Positions 11,348-23,579 of a stretch of DNA of 64,000 nucleotides are shown piece by piece (within the stretch, counting starts at the first letter, position 1; the number at the start of each line of letters is the position of its first letter). Location of the stretch: NCBI GenBank assembly GCA_026008535.1, contig BRKX01000006.1, positions 49,154,664 to 49,218,663 on the forward strand, in the 5' to 3' direction. The stretch comes from Perilla frutescens. Its lineage: Eukaryota > Streptophyta > Magnoliopsida > Lamiales > Lamiaceae. The notes beneath the pieces are model-generated. The model was not told the DNA's origin. It saw only the letters and a list, made by a program, of their open reading frames with translations, and ran no database searches. The translations under genes and the position numbers were made by a program.

Positions 11348-12309
11348 TATTTTTATTTGCATTAAAATTTGATTTTTATGTTAGAATAATTCACTGTCAC
11401 TCTAAACCATATTTCTAATTGAATATAACAGTACTACTGACTCAATATTTGTAATAAGAGTGCAAGCTAGGACTAAATTTTAATATATTGCAAAGTGAGC
11501 AAAATAAAAAAGGACTAAATTTAACGCAAATCAAAATGCAAAACTTAAATTTAATTAAAAAGGTGAAAGAACTCACAGAGAAAGTACTGAAATTACATAG
11601 ACCAAAACGTGTTTCAAATGGGGGTAAAGTGGAATTAATTAGGCCCTTCGATCTTATCCATATTATATATTAAACTAAAGTAGTGCACAATTTTCGAGAA
11701 GAAATTTTCTGGCTTAAAAATGTTAAATCAGAATTTATTTTTATTATTTTTTTTTTGCTCTTTTCAATTGATTAAAATATTAATTTGAGCATAACATAAA
11801 ACATTATTTTTATGCAGTATTGGAAAGCTTAAATAGCTCACACATGATCATTCCACAATTTATCAAATTAAATTTCAGAGACTAAATCATATTATTGCTC
11901 AAAAAATAACATCGTCTTATATATCGTTACGCAACGCGTGGGTGTTAAATTAGTTATCAATCAGAACTGATTGTTAGAGTTTGGGTGGACTTAATATTCG
12001 CCAACCAACCTTTTAGTTCAGCCATCTATTTATAAACTCACAACGAAGCAATAGTTCAAATAATAACACCAAGAATATAGTTATAATTTCGTTTTCATTT
12101 ATTATTTTCGAATCAAAACTTATTTTACAGTTGAATGTCAACAACATGGGCCTAATGAATGAATATGCTAAAAAACGATGTAAAAAGGCCCATGATATAG
12201 ATATATAAGGCTCCAGAAGCTACATACATATAAAGAAAAAAAATAGATCATCTATATATATAAAAGAGAAAAAAATATACAAAAAAACTCTCGTGACACC
12301 TTAGGTGAA
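11348..12309. other. Intergenic, downstream of the TBL gene
   Basis: AT-rich. The part next to 12310 should contain the 3' untranslated region of the minus-strand TBL gene. Nothing else was recognised. Confidence 0.4.
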
Positions 12310-15300
12310 TCAAGAGCGTGATATGATACGAGCGTAAAGGAACTCATTCCACGTATCGGGTAACCCGGGGAGGCACCAATGAATGCAATCGGCGAAGGTG
12401 GCCGGGTCAGCTTGTTGGTCGGGCGTGAGCATTTTGCCTTGTCGGATGGTGTGAACCGAGGTGTGTGCATCTTTGCGATACTCGGAGAGTGTGGTTATGT
12501 TGAGGAAATGGACGGGCGTTTTCATGGACTTTGTCACATTGGCCGATATAACGAAGAGCCTACGATCCGTGCCCACATTCAGTGGCATCGTCGTGTTTAG
12601 AATCGGTGTTGTTTCCTTTGCACATTTGATGCCATCCGGATTTTCCCAATCCAAGCTCCTATTTCATTTATGATCATATATGATATCAAATTTAAAAAAT
12701 TATAAGTAGAAATTGAAAATAACAAAATAAATCATATTATATTAAGCAAACTATCGCCTTATTTTCCATCTTAATTGATTATATGGGATGAAGTAATGAA
12801 AAGATTCTTGCAATGATTAACTTTTGAGGAGTGGTTTACCTAATTACCTACCATAAACTTTAATTTGTATCTACATAGACACTTAAGAGAAGAGGAAAAG
12901 TAGATTTATTATATGTAGTCCAGCTTGTAAACTAATTATTTTGTTTATTATTCCATAAAGTTGTAAGCTAATTATTTGCACAAGTGGGGTACGGAAAGCC
13001 AACAAAAAAAATACAATAGAAGTTTCGAATTAAATAATTCAAATACATATAAATATTGTGAATGTGAATAAAGTGTTGGCGTCCAAGCGAAGGAAGAATA
13101 AATGGGATTAGTGAGTAGTGATCGAGCTTACTTGATGTGAAGAGGAGACATGCTCATGAAAAAGACTTGGGTCCGATTGGGATCGATATTTTTGTCGACC
13201 CACTTAGCCCAAGTCCTCAACACTCTGCCATACGCTACGGGTCTTTCGACTTCGTCGTACTCGGTCGCCCCTTTGTCGAACGATCCCCGTCTATTACATT
13301 ATCAAATTAAACGAACATTATAATTTAGACTATAGGTATAAGTAATATGTCTTATGGGTAACAATGGCTTACAAAATTTTCATTGAGAAAGTGTTCATCC
13401 ACCAAATATATGTGTTGAAGATGAGGTAATCCACATTCTTCCAATTCTTGCCGTGCTTCTTGATTGATCCGGGCATGATTATTCTGTTCAAGATGCTATG
13501 CATAGTTGGATCGTCCGAATTTGATTCCACCAAGAATGGGGCCCAATAAAATTCCACGGTGGCATTATAATCCTGTCCAAAAATTTACAATATTTAATGA
13601 AGTCGGTATCAATTATGTCAAAACAAGTTGTAATCGACCTCACAATTATGTCCTATATGTGTGTGTGTATTATATATATTTATCGTTGGAACCCACATGC
13701 CACGGTGATACATCATAGGTGGCTCATACTATATATATATGTATTTGGTACTTGTAATTTAAGCAACATACCCACCAACTTTATGATTCATCGTAATTAA
13801 AGAAAATAGTGGAGTAAAGTCGAGACAAGTTTTCAACCCGTGGGACATTGTTTAATTTGATTGGTAGTGAGCTTTGAATAAAATAAAATAAAATAAATCT
13901 CTTCGACCTTTTTTTTTCATCCAATATATTTGAAATAAAGAGCTTATCCCTCAACCTATATAATATCATATATTAAGTATCTTTAACCAATAGTTAAAGA
14001 TAAAGATACCCAATAGATGATATTATACAATAGTTTTTTTTTATTGTCCTATATTCTATTTTATTTTTTGAATGGTGTTTATTGTCCCATTGATAACATA
14101 TATAAATAATAAATTTCTTGATGAAGCTATCAATTTGCTCTTTATTGGATTCCAATCATTAATATTGCGATAGTCATATTAATATTGAACAAGTACCAAA
14201 GAGTGGCAATATGCAACAGTTCAAATATAAGTAGTGAAACGACCAAATCATTCTTGATTGAGACAAATATACAAAGAGTTGTAAATTGCAATGATTTAGG
14301 CATAAAATAAGGTAGAAAAAGATAGATAGATTTTCCATGAATAGTACGTGGTGAGTTGAAAAATGAAGAAAAATGCAGAATTGAAGAATTAAAATTACCT
14401 CAATTCTGAAAACGGACAAGGAACCATTCTTGGTCAAACTCTTCCTGCCCGGCGGGGCTGCCGATTGAACCAAACAAATCATTGATTCCCATTGATTCCG
14501 ATTCAACGAATCCCCAACAAACATCAATCTCTTGTTCCTCATCTTCTCAAGCAATAATCTTGCCTTAAATCTTAACCAAATTCAAATCCCACATTAATTA
14601 TCGAATAATTAAGATAAGAAATCCAACAAAATTATATTTCAGATATCACATGACAATTTATAACTGGAATGAACTTACTTGGGCAACGAGCAATCTCTGG
14701 GCTGCCACCTCCAATTCTGATACAAAGAATCTTTTCTTCCATTCCTCAAACAAGTCACCTGCGCCGTCAAGAACTCACATTCATCTTCTTTGTAAATCGG
14801 ATACGACGTCGAATTGTCCAAAACCCATTGCCCCGTGAACAAATCGCAGTCCTCCGGCGGGATTTCCACATCCTCCTCGTCGTCGTCTTCTTCTTCCAAG
14901 GGAATTTGAATCTTCTTTTTCCTCTCTTCTTCCCTTTCTTTCTCTCTCTCTCTCATTCCATCTTCGCTCCGACCGGAAACAGCGCCGCCGCCGCCCTCTA
15001 CTTCCGTTTCCACCACCGTTCTTGCGTTCATCACGACGGAGACGGTGGTGGTTTTGGTGTCGACGTTGATCATACTACTCGGATTTTCATGGACGGTGTT
15101 GATGGTGGTTTGAGTGATTTCTTGCTCTTTCGGGTGCGAAAATGGGAATTCGGCGATGGATTTGACGTCCTCGTTGTACATGAAGCAGCCGAAGAGGAAG
15201 ATGGAGAAGATCACCACGAACACGGAGAGATTGCCGCCCTTGCGGGCGGCAGAAGCGGCGGAGGCTGCGGGCTTCATGGTGAAGGATGCGGCGGCGGAGA

Positions 15301-15340
15301 AGAGCGCCGGGGAGAACTTGCGGCGGAGAGAGGGCTGCAT
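12310..15340 (-). CDS. TBL33: TBL33-like xylan O-acetyltransferase (TRICHOME BIREFRINGENCE-LIKE)
   Basis: TBL proteins are Golgi type II membrane enzymes that put acetyl groups on wall polysaccharides. The TBL32/TBL33 branch acts on xylan. Five exons join in phase: 15340-14679, 14570-14399, 13572-13373, 13290-13132 and 12658-12310, giving 513 aa. A basic N-terminus precedes one membrane helix at about residues 37-55 (NLSVFVVIFSIFLFGCFMY). A low-complexity charged stem follows (REREKEREEERKKK, EEEDDDEED). The TBL domain starts at CDLFTGQWVLDNS. The GDS motif is MFVGDSLNRNQWESM. The catalytic DxxH is in ADCIHWCLPGLPDTWNEF near the C-terminus. Signature blocks such as ATVEFYWAPFLVESNSDDP favour TBL33 over ESK1/TBL29. 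All splice sites are GT-AG and no frame break was found. Exact orthology (TBL32 or TBL33) needs a tree. Confidence 0.93.
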
Positions 15341-15619
15341 GATGGAGAATTAGAGAGGGGAAATGTTAGGAGAGAGAAAATGATTGAGATGATGATCGAA
15401 GAGAGGAGTGAGGAGAATGATATGACTGACATTTTTTTTTTGTGTTGCCTTCTTAAAAAACGCAGGAAAATCGTTTGTTGTGGAAAATTAGATTATTTTG
15501 AGATGGATTTGGTGAGATGGGGCTGTCTATGGTGGCGGGAGGGAGGGAGGTCTTTCTCAGCTGCTTACTTCTGATCACCAGTTTCTAACTACTCTTACTA
15601 GCTATTTTCTACACTCTGT

Positions 15620-15650
<31 letters not shown>

Positions 15651-15914
15651 AAGAGAGAGAGAGCTTAAAAATTCAGTTATGTGTTAGAGGGGAGAGAGAG
15701 GAGAAGAGTTGAGCGAAAGATATGTTAGTTGTTGACGATTGTCATTTTCAGTAGCAGTTAGTATGAGCTGAATTCGCTGAGAAAGGGGTAATTTGGTCTT
15801 TTCAGTTTGCTACCAAATGTTGGGAAGAAAACCAGGCCTTTTGGCTTCTGGCATACATTTGCTCAAATTAAAATTGATAATGAATCTCTGGAGCGTTAAT
15901 TATTTGGATTAATT
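15341..15914. promoter_or_regulatory. Upstream region of the TBL gene
   Basis: This is the presumed 5' UTR and promoter for the minus-strand gene. It contains a (GT)n run followed by GA-rich sequence at about 15618-15664. No core promoter element could be fixed by eye. Confidence 0.4.
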
Positions 15915-15931
15915 GGTTGGTAAACATTTTT

Positions 15932-16184
15932 TTGTCACGGGTAACCCGCAGCTGCTACTGAGGTGCGCACTAGGTAAACCTCGTCCCTGTGTAGTAACCT
16001 ATAAACCACACAGGGGAGGTAGGTTAACCGTAACCTATAAACCACACAGGGGAGGTAGGTTAACCACACTTGGCAAGCCAGGTGTGATAGGTTCACACCT
16101 AGTGGTGTTGGTGGTGGAATTCGAACTTGAGACCTTTGGCCTCAAGATAACCCCACTTCACCACTAGGCCATCCCCAAGGGAAC
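15932..16184 (-). mobile_element. tRNA-derived SINE
   Basis: Read on the minus strand, the 5' end carries a pol III A box (TGGCCTAGTGGT, near 16170) and a B box (AGTTCGAATTCC, near 16125). The 3' end lies at 15932 next to a T/A-rich target. Flanks match over 17 bp with one mismatch: GGTTGGTAAACATTTTT (15915-15931) and GGTTGATAAACATTTTT (16185-16201). Inside is a perfect 36-bp tandem duplication (15994-16029 and 16030-16065). Confidence 0.85.
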
Positions 16185-16201
16185 GGTTGATAAACATTTT
16201 T

Positions 16202-17326
16202 GACACTCGAAGATCTTGGTCATGAATTAATACAAACCTAAATACAATTGAGGAGTATTTATGCATTGAACTTAAAGTTTCAATAAAAGTTAAATTTATA
16301 CTAAATTGGCCAACTTTAATTATATTTTGATTGGTGGATTTAAACCAGGATGAAATCTTGTGGGAGATCATCTTACGAACCAAAATATGAAAGACGGGTA
16401 AAGACCCGGATTAAAATAAAATCAAATACCAACACAATTACAAATGTGTCATTAAATATGTGTTTGAATCGGATATTCACATGTCCTACAATTTTTAACC
16501 CATAAAACAGGTCTCGCATAAATTTTTGTGTTAAATGATTGTTATGTCATAATTTAAATCATATTTTCTTTCTAAATGAATTCAACTTAAAATGAATTTC
16601 AAATCACACCTTCGTTCTAAACTTATTTCGAGTAATGTTATGGATTTTTTGTTTTGTTTCTTATAAGAGGTATTTATAAATACCTAAGTTCATTTCATGT
16701 TCACTAAAATGCAAGCTACATTGAAAAAAATATGTGCAAGACAAATTGCATGTGACGGTTTCAATGTAAAGATACAGAATAGGAACTATATAAATGAGAT
16801 AGAAAAAATTTAAAAAGGAGAAAATGAAATTAAAAAAAAATGTGCTATTCAGTAATCACCCCCTTATAATAGTGGAAAGTCTAGCATTGGAGCATGATTG
16901 TTTAGGAGATTTGGAGCGGGGAGTTTATTGTAGAGACCCCTTGGATAGGCTCTTATGGTTCACTACATATACAAAATAAATTGTCCTTAAAGAAGATTAT
17001 AATTAGTTGGTTTTCCCATGATAACTGATTTCTCCTTCAAGTGATCGATGGCTCTTTAATTGGAAACCATGCGTTACCTGCTGAGAAAAAAGAAAATGAA
17101 TGGACGTAGATGATTTTATTTTAATTATTTTTTTTAATAACGAAGAATGGTGGGAACTATACTTGAAAAGAGTTTTAATTTTTTTATTTTACGATTTTAT
17201 AAGTTGGTGGACTAAAATGATAAAATTGTCGATTAAAAATATAATTATATTTTAATTATGTAGGGTGCTATAGAGAGAAAGTGGACTATATCACCTAAAA
17301 TATGTCATACAATTACTTGTGCCTGG
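16202..17326. other. Intergenic DNA between SINE and copia element
   Basis: AT-rich with no gene seen. Its last 5 bases (CCTGG, 17322-17326) form the left flank of the copia insertion. Confidence 0.4.
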
Positions 17327-18173
17327 TGTTGTGGTATCGCCTAGTCAGGGCTTGCACTACTTGGTTTCCTCACTCTAGCGGCCTCACACACTTGCTACTC
17401 AAGTAGCTAAGGCCCAGAAAAGAAAAGCAAAAAGCTATACAAGCTATTACAGGGATTTACAGAGAGGATAGCAGCAGAGAAGCTTCACAGCAGGAGCTTT
17501 AACTTGTTCCTTGTCTTGGACAGAGCCTCAGAGGTGTAGATCAGGAGGATCTACAGATCTTCTTCACAGGCTTGGAGCGATGGGACTTCAACTGTGAATA
17601 TAGAAAATAGAACAAGTTAGATCCAGAGATATAGCAAATATCCAGAGCAGAGAATAGAACAGCCAGAGATAGTATGAATCAGAGTATCAATCGTTGAGAA
17701 AAGTGTGCCCTTGGCACTGTTGGCTCAGATTTTCCCACGAACGGCGGCGGTGGCAACTCCGGCGACAGGAGGTACCCAGACCAAGGGAAAGGGGAAGGGG
17801 AAGCGGCTGCTAGAGTTTGACAAGGGGAGGTGACGCTCGAACTTTCTCTCTCAACACAAGCCTCTCCCAACACTCATATGCCAAATAGGAATCACAACAC
17901 CAGATTCCGGCAAGAGAAACCGTGGGAGCAAGCTGAGAAGATCCAGAAAGAGAGAGAGAGTAGACTAGGTAGATCTGTGAGATGAGCGATGATTATGAGG
18001 GCGGATCCATCGCAGATTATAGAGGCTTCTAGAGCATTGAGAAGTAGCGGCTTCAATTAAGAGTAGTAAAGAGGGAGATGGACCGTCGGGTAGGGTTAGG
18101 GGTTTAGGGCTTGGGCCGGGTAGATATTTAATTAGGAACTGGGCCGAGAAATACAATTGGGCCAACTTCAACA
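17327..18173 (-). repeat. 3' LTR of the copia element
   Basis: Same ends and length as the 5' LTR at 23580-24426. It is a diverged relative of the solo LTR at 3186-4008. Confidence 0.93.
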
Positions 18174-18188
18174 TTTCCACCTTTGGCC
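18174..18188 (-). promoter_or_regulatory. Polypurine tract of the copia element
   Basis: On the minus strand the purine-rich GGCCAAAGGTGGAAA lies directly against the 3' LTR, where plus-strand DNA synthesis starts. Confidence 0.7.
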
Positions 18189-18527
18189 CTATTGGTATTT
18201 CCTGTCACCATGGAGCTACCTGCCAAAAAACAAAACAAGGAATATCATCATTGCCTTATGATTTTTACTCTTAAGTTTATCACAAAGACAGACTAAGAGA
18301 GGGAGGAAGGAATACTATGCGTATTCAGTCCAGTCTCAGCACAAGAGACCAACCCAAGTCATAGATACAAGTCTCGGGTCTCACAAGATCATTGACCTTC
18401 ATTTAACTTGAATCAACCTAGCTTTTGCACCAAAAAGGAAATAACCATGTATTATACACTGCCCAAGGGGGCTCAGTTGTTACCCTGACTTCAGGTCAGG
18501 ATAACTCAAAGCATCGCCATCATTGGT

Positions 18528-20883
18528 TCAACCTAAGTCCATATTCAGGGACTTTTTGCAGGCTTCCAGCTTTGCAACTGGTAGGCACTTAGTGCCCATA
18601 TCTGCTGGGTTGAATTCAGATGGGATCTTATCCAACAATACTTCTCCTTTCTCAACTATGTCTCTTATGAAATGATATCTCACATCAATATGCTTTGTTC
18701 TATCATGAAAGACTGGGTTCTTACAAAGTTGGATAGCAGATTGGCTGTCAGAATAAAGTAATGGCTTATCATCAATGAACTTAATTTCAGTTAACACACC
18801 ATTCAACCATATAGCTTCTTTTACAGCTTCTGTAGCTGCAATGTACTCAGACTCTGTGGAGGACAAGGCAACTATACTTTGTAACTGTGATTTCCAACTT
18901 ATACAAGAACCACATAAAGTGAACACATATGATGTTGTAGACTTTCTTTGATCTCTATCATTGGCATAGTTAGAATCAACATAGCCAATGCATTTGACAC
19001 CTTCAGAATATTTTGAGAAAATTAGACCTTGAGAAGCTGTAGACTTAAGATACCTAAGCAACCACTTAAGAGCTTCCCAATGGGGCAGCCCAGGGTTTGC
19101 CATGTACCTACTTAAACAGGATACATCATAGGCTATATCAGGCCTGGTGCTGATCATGAGGTACATAACAGAACCCAGAGCATTAGCATAGGGAACTCCT
19201 GACATATCACTCAGGTCAGTGTCACTTCTGGGACACTGATCTTTACTCAATTGAAAATGGGATGCAAGTGGGACATTCACAGGTTTATACAAATCCATAT
19301 CAAATCTTTTAAGCACTTGTTCAACATAAGAGGATTGATGAAGTAACAGTGTGTGTGTGCTTCTGTTTCTGTCAATATTCATACCTAGGATTTTCCTTGC
19401 ATTCCCCAAATCTTTCATGTTGAAGTTTTCACTTAGGCAGGTTTGGACATGCTTCAATGTTTTCAGGCAGGGGCTTATCAGAAGCATATCATCAATATAC
19501 AGCAATAGAAACATAGGCACAGAAGTCTTCATGTAATACAAACAGTGATTAAATTGACTTCTAGAAAAGTTCAGGTTTTTCATGCATGTATCAAATTTAA
19601 TATTCCATTGTCTGGGAGACTGTTTTAATCCATACAAAAACTTTTTAAGCAAACAAACATGATCAGGATGTAATTTATCTTCAAAACCTTCAGGTTGTTT
19701 CATGTAGATATTATTTTCTAATTCACCATGCAAGAAGGCAGTTGTCACATCCATTTATTTCAATTTCCAGTCAAAATGGGCAGTCAAGGCAAGCATTATC
19801 CTAACAGTAGTAAATTTAACCACAGGACCAAAGATTTCTGTATAGTCTATGCCTTCTTTTTTGGGTAAAACCCTTAGCAACAAGCCTTGCCTTGTATCTA
19901 ACATGATCAACCTCCTGTTTTATTTTAAATAGCCACTTATATTCAACAAGGGAGCATGCATCAGGTTTTTCCACAAGAATCCAAGTTTTGTTATCAAGTA
20001 AAGAGTTCATTTCACTTTTCATTGCTTCTTTCCATTTATCAGATTCAGCACATGTAATAGCTTCCTTATAAGTTTTAAGCTCAGAGGAATCAACATTATT
20101 GAACACATTGAAGGCATACATTGACAAATTACATCCATCATACCTAGTGGGAGCCTTAATTGTTCTCCTAGGCCTATCTCTTGACAGTTTATAGTTATCA
20201 AGGTTTACAGGCTCAGGTTCATGCTCAACAGTTTGTTCATGTTCAGATTCAGATTCAGATTCAGAGACATTCACATGCACATGCTTGTCAGATTCAGATT
20301 CATGATTAGATGCAGAATCAGAAGAGCTAATATTATCATGCACATGTTCATTAGGAACATTGAACTCAGGAAAATCTGGTGGTGAAGGGTCCACCTTAGG
20401 CAAGATAGGGAAAAACACAGGGGATTCAAGTTTCTCCACCTCACATGGAGCAGCAGATAGTGAGGATTCATTCAAGAATGGGAAGTCAGATTCATTAAAT
20501 GACACATCCCTACTTATGCAAGTTTTAAATCCAGGCAGAGTTTTATCCCATAGTCTGTAGCCTTTAACACCATCAGGATATCCCAGAAATATGCATTTCC
20601 TAGCCCTTGGTTCAATTTTACTGAGTTTTTGATGAACATAAGCACTGCATCCAAACACTCTCAGATTTGACAGGCAAATAGGTTTATTATAGAACACAGA
20701 TTATGGGAGTTTTCCCTGTAAAGGGACTGAGGGAGATCTGTTAACCAGATAACAAGAAGTCATAAGGGCTTCTCCCCAAAATTTCTCTCCAAGGCCTGAA
20801 CCAGCCAAGAGGCTTCTAACTCTCTCCAGGAGAGTTCTGTTCATCCTCTCAACAACCCCATTTTGCTGGGGGTTGTAAGGCAC
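18528..20883 (-). pseudogene. Copia pol remainder: integrase end, reverse transcriptase, RNase H
   Basis: This part encodes the integrase C-terminal side (NPQQNGVVERMNRTLLERVR at 20883-20701), the linker, and the RT start (AMKSEMNSLLDNKTW; KARLVAKGFTQK). The RT core has DVTTAFLHGELE and LLLYIDDMLLISP. RNase H has GYVDSNYANDRDQRKSTTSY, ALSSTESEYIAATEAVKEAI and FIRDIVEKGEVLLDK. Breaks are a stop at about 20701-20697, a frameshift after the KGFTQK motif near 19865, and a stop just upstream of MDVTTAF at 19757. The last segment, 19754-18528 (408 aa), is open to the natural end. Confidence 0.92.
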
Positions 20884-20994
20884 AGACTTGTGCCTCTTGA
20901 TCCCAAGATCAGTTCACCAATTATCCATAAGTTGATTGCAGAATTCTAGACCATTATCAGTTCTTAGACACTTGATGCTCTTATTTGTTTGGTT

Positions 20995-21489
20995 TTAAAT
21001 TGCAATAGACCATTTAGAAAAATTTTCAAAGACTTCAGATTTATGTTTCATTAGGAACACCCAAGTTTTTCTTGAAAAATCATCAATAATTGACAAGAAA
21101 AACACATTACCACCATGAGTTGGGACCTTTGAAGGCCCCCACACATCAGCATGGATATACTCAAGAATATTAGAACTTAGTTGAACTTTAGGATAAGGAC
21201 CAGACACAGGGAAGGGCAACTTGTGTTGCTTTCCCATCAGACATGGCTCACAGAATGTCATGTTGGTTACTTTATCATGTTTGAATGCACCTGATTTTCT
21301 AAGGATTTCTAGACCCTTATTACTCATATGTCCTAATCTTGCATGCCATAAAGATGTTTTATCATTTTGCACCACATTAGCAGTTTGAACAGGCATAGAG
21401 TAAGCATGAACAACATACAAGTCTCCTTTTCTGGGGGCTTCAAAACACAACATAGAATTCATTCTGAATTGGAAACACTTATGATTCAC
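20995..21489 (-). pseudogene. Copia GAG-pre-integrase and integrase core, broken
   Basis: The segment has the His/Cys zinc-binding start of integrase (LWHARLGHMSNKGLEILRK, then CEPCLMGKQHKLPF) and the first catalytic Asp in YIHADVWGPSKV and SIIDDFSRKTWVF. It is separated from gag-protease by a one-base frame change at 21486-21489. It ends in a stop at 20995 before the rest of the integrase core. Confidence 0.9.
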
Positions 21490-22814
21490 AGAGCCAAACA
21501 GTTGTTATCAGCAAGTTTGGAAACAGATAATAGATTAAATTTCAATTTTAGAACATATCTGACATCATGAAGGGTAATCATGCTTTCATTTTCAAACTTA
21601 AGACATACATCACCCCTTCCAATTATTTCACATTGCTGACCATCAGCCAAAGCAACAGCACCAGAATTTATAAGTTGTAGGTTTTGAAAAATGTGCTTGT
21701 GTGGAGTGACATGAAAGGTACAGCCTGAATCTATGAGCCACTCAGATTCATGCACATTATAAGACACAGCATTTGTAAAGTTTATGAATTGAACATCAGA
21801 ATGCACCATGTATAGTTCACCATTTTCATGATTATCATTATGTTCAGGGTGATCATAATACATGACATTATTGGCTTGATTGTTCCCAAATCCCCTGCCC
21901 CTTTTTGGTTGTTTACATCTGTTTGAGTAATGCCCAGGCTTCCCACAGTTCCAACAATTCTTTTTAGTTTTGAAGTCTGAGTTTTGAGGGAAGTTTTGGT
22001 TTCTGGGAGGGTTAAACTCAGAGGAGATAGGGAAAAGGCCAGAACTTTGTGCTTGGCTATGATTTCTGGGATGTTGGGAGTAGATCTCACAAAGGTTGTG
22101 GGTTCTGGTGTTGCTGGGGAGGTTATGAGCTCGGTTGTATTCTCTCATGTGCCTCTCAGCAACAATATCACTTGGATTTTCAGGATTAGGTCTAAAAGAT
22201 TTGTGATTATTTCTGTTGACATAAAGAATCTCATTTTGTAAGGGTTTGGACTGAAGCTTTTTTAACTCATTCTCTTTTGATTTAAGCCCAGACACAATCA
22301 TGTCACAAGTAACTTTAGACCCCCCATATTTTAAGGCTGATCTAACTTCTGAAAAGACTTCAGGAATAGCACCAAGAAGGATCTGAGGAGCATATTTTTC
22401 AAGTGTATCATCCCTAGCCAGTTTTAGGTCTTTCAGAAGTTTATTAAAATCATGCATGTTTGAATCAATATCTTTAGCTGGGTCCATTTGAAAAGTCATT
22501 ATTTGGTTTTGTAAAGAATATGCAGACTCTTCAGATTTAGCCACAAACAAAGCAGTCAAGGCATCCCACAGATCTTTGGCACATCTATGATGAGAAACTT
22601 GCCTAACAACAGCACTGCTTAAGTTTAATAAAATTGTAGCTCTTGCTCCAGCATTTAATTTAACAAGGGTTTTATCTGCTTCATTTTCATCAATCCTTTC
22701 AAATATGGCATCTTGCAGATTTTCTTTAGTTAAAATACACTCAACCCTAGTTTGCCAATCACCAAAATCATCATTTCCATTGAAAGGGACAACACTTAGA
22801 TTGTTTATTTTCAC
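21486..22814 (-). CDS. Copia gag and protease reading frame
   Basis: This is the longest intact retroelement frame (442 aa). The N-terminal two-thirds is a UBN2-type gag capsid. A CCHC zinc knuckle (CWNCGKPGHYSNRCKQ) follows. The aspartic protease active site reads WLIDSGCTFHVT, the usual D-S/T-G type. The frame ends at DNNCLAL, where the downstream pol continues in another frame. The start codon choice (MKINNLSVVPFNG) fits the usual gag start in this family. Confidence 0.92.
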   Translation of the reverse strand: MKINNLSVVPFNGNDDFGDWQTRVECILTKENLQDAIFERIDENEADKTLVKLNAGARATILLNLSSAVVRQVSHHRCAKDLWDALTALFVAKSEESAYSLQNQIMTFQMDPAKDIDSNMHDFNKLLKDLKLARDDTLEKYAPQILLGAIPEVFSEVRSALKYGGSKVTCDMIVSGLKSKENELKKLQSKPLQNEILYVNRNNHKSFRPNPENPSDIVAERHMREYNRAHNLPSNTRTHNLCEIYSQHPRNHSQAQSSGLFPISSEFNPPRNQNFPQNSDFKTKKNCWNCGKPGHYSNRCKQPKRGRGFGNNQANNVMYYDHPEHNDNHENGELYMVHSDVQFINFTNAVSYNVHESEWLIDSGCTFHVTPHKHIFQNLQLINSGAVALADGQQCEIIGRGDVCLKFENESMITLHDVRYVLKLKFNLLSVSKLADNNCLAL

Positions 22815-23566
22815 AGAATTTCACAGAGATCACAGAAATTCACCAAATAGCCAGATTCCACCACAAGAATATCAGGGAAAACACCAAATCACTTCAGAAC
22901 AGGAGAAAAAAACACTCCACAGGCCCAAAGAAGGGTGCACAAGGGGAATCTAGAGCTGAGGCTATCCCAGTTCTCAGCACAGATTGATCTGTGGAGCAGG
23001 GGTTCACTCAGGTCAATCCCAAAACCCAACTAGCCCACCAACAAGACTTAGGGACACTAAGTCTAACCACAGCAACTCTGTAAACAGAGTTCCAGATCAG
23101 ATTCCTTCCAGGAATCACAACAACAGTAATAAACACTTCCCAAAAAAGGAATGCAGAAAACTTAGAGCAACAAAATGGGCAGTCAATTAACACCAAATCA
23201 ACCCAAAAAACCCCTCTTTTTCAACTGAGAATCCCTTATCAAAATTATCTATCGGGGCAACCCGCTTTGAGGAGACCCACAGGGGAATCCAGACGGTCCC
23301 GACCGTAAGCTAGATTTTGGGAACAAGCTTGGAATGCCAAGAGATAGACAGAGATAGGAGCGGAAGCAAGAAAACACAGGATCAACAAATACCACACAGA
23401 GGAGATTAGGGTTTAGGGTTAATACCAGAGCCGACCCTCCCAGGCAGGGGAAGGGTCGGACTTACTGTTTTTAGGAGCCCGACGGGGGCGAGAGAGGTGC
23501 GGCCCTTACCGGCGGCGGGGTGTGTGAGATGGAGATAAGGAGAGTGCCCCCGGCTAGACAAACCAG

Positions 23567-23578
23567 GCTCTGATACCA
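23567..23578 (-). promoter_or_regulatory. Primer binding site for initiator tRNA-Met
   Basis: On the minus strand the sequence TGGTATCAGAGC follows the 5' LTR after one base. It is the standard iMet-tRNA complement used by many plant copia elements. Confidence 0.95.
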
Positions 23579-23579
23579 C

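Noticed and set aside
14669..15574. Plus-strand ORF of 301 aa
   Set aside because: It is the antisense shadow of TBL exon 1. The minus-strand frame has the TBL domain and matching splice sites.
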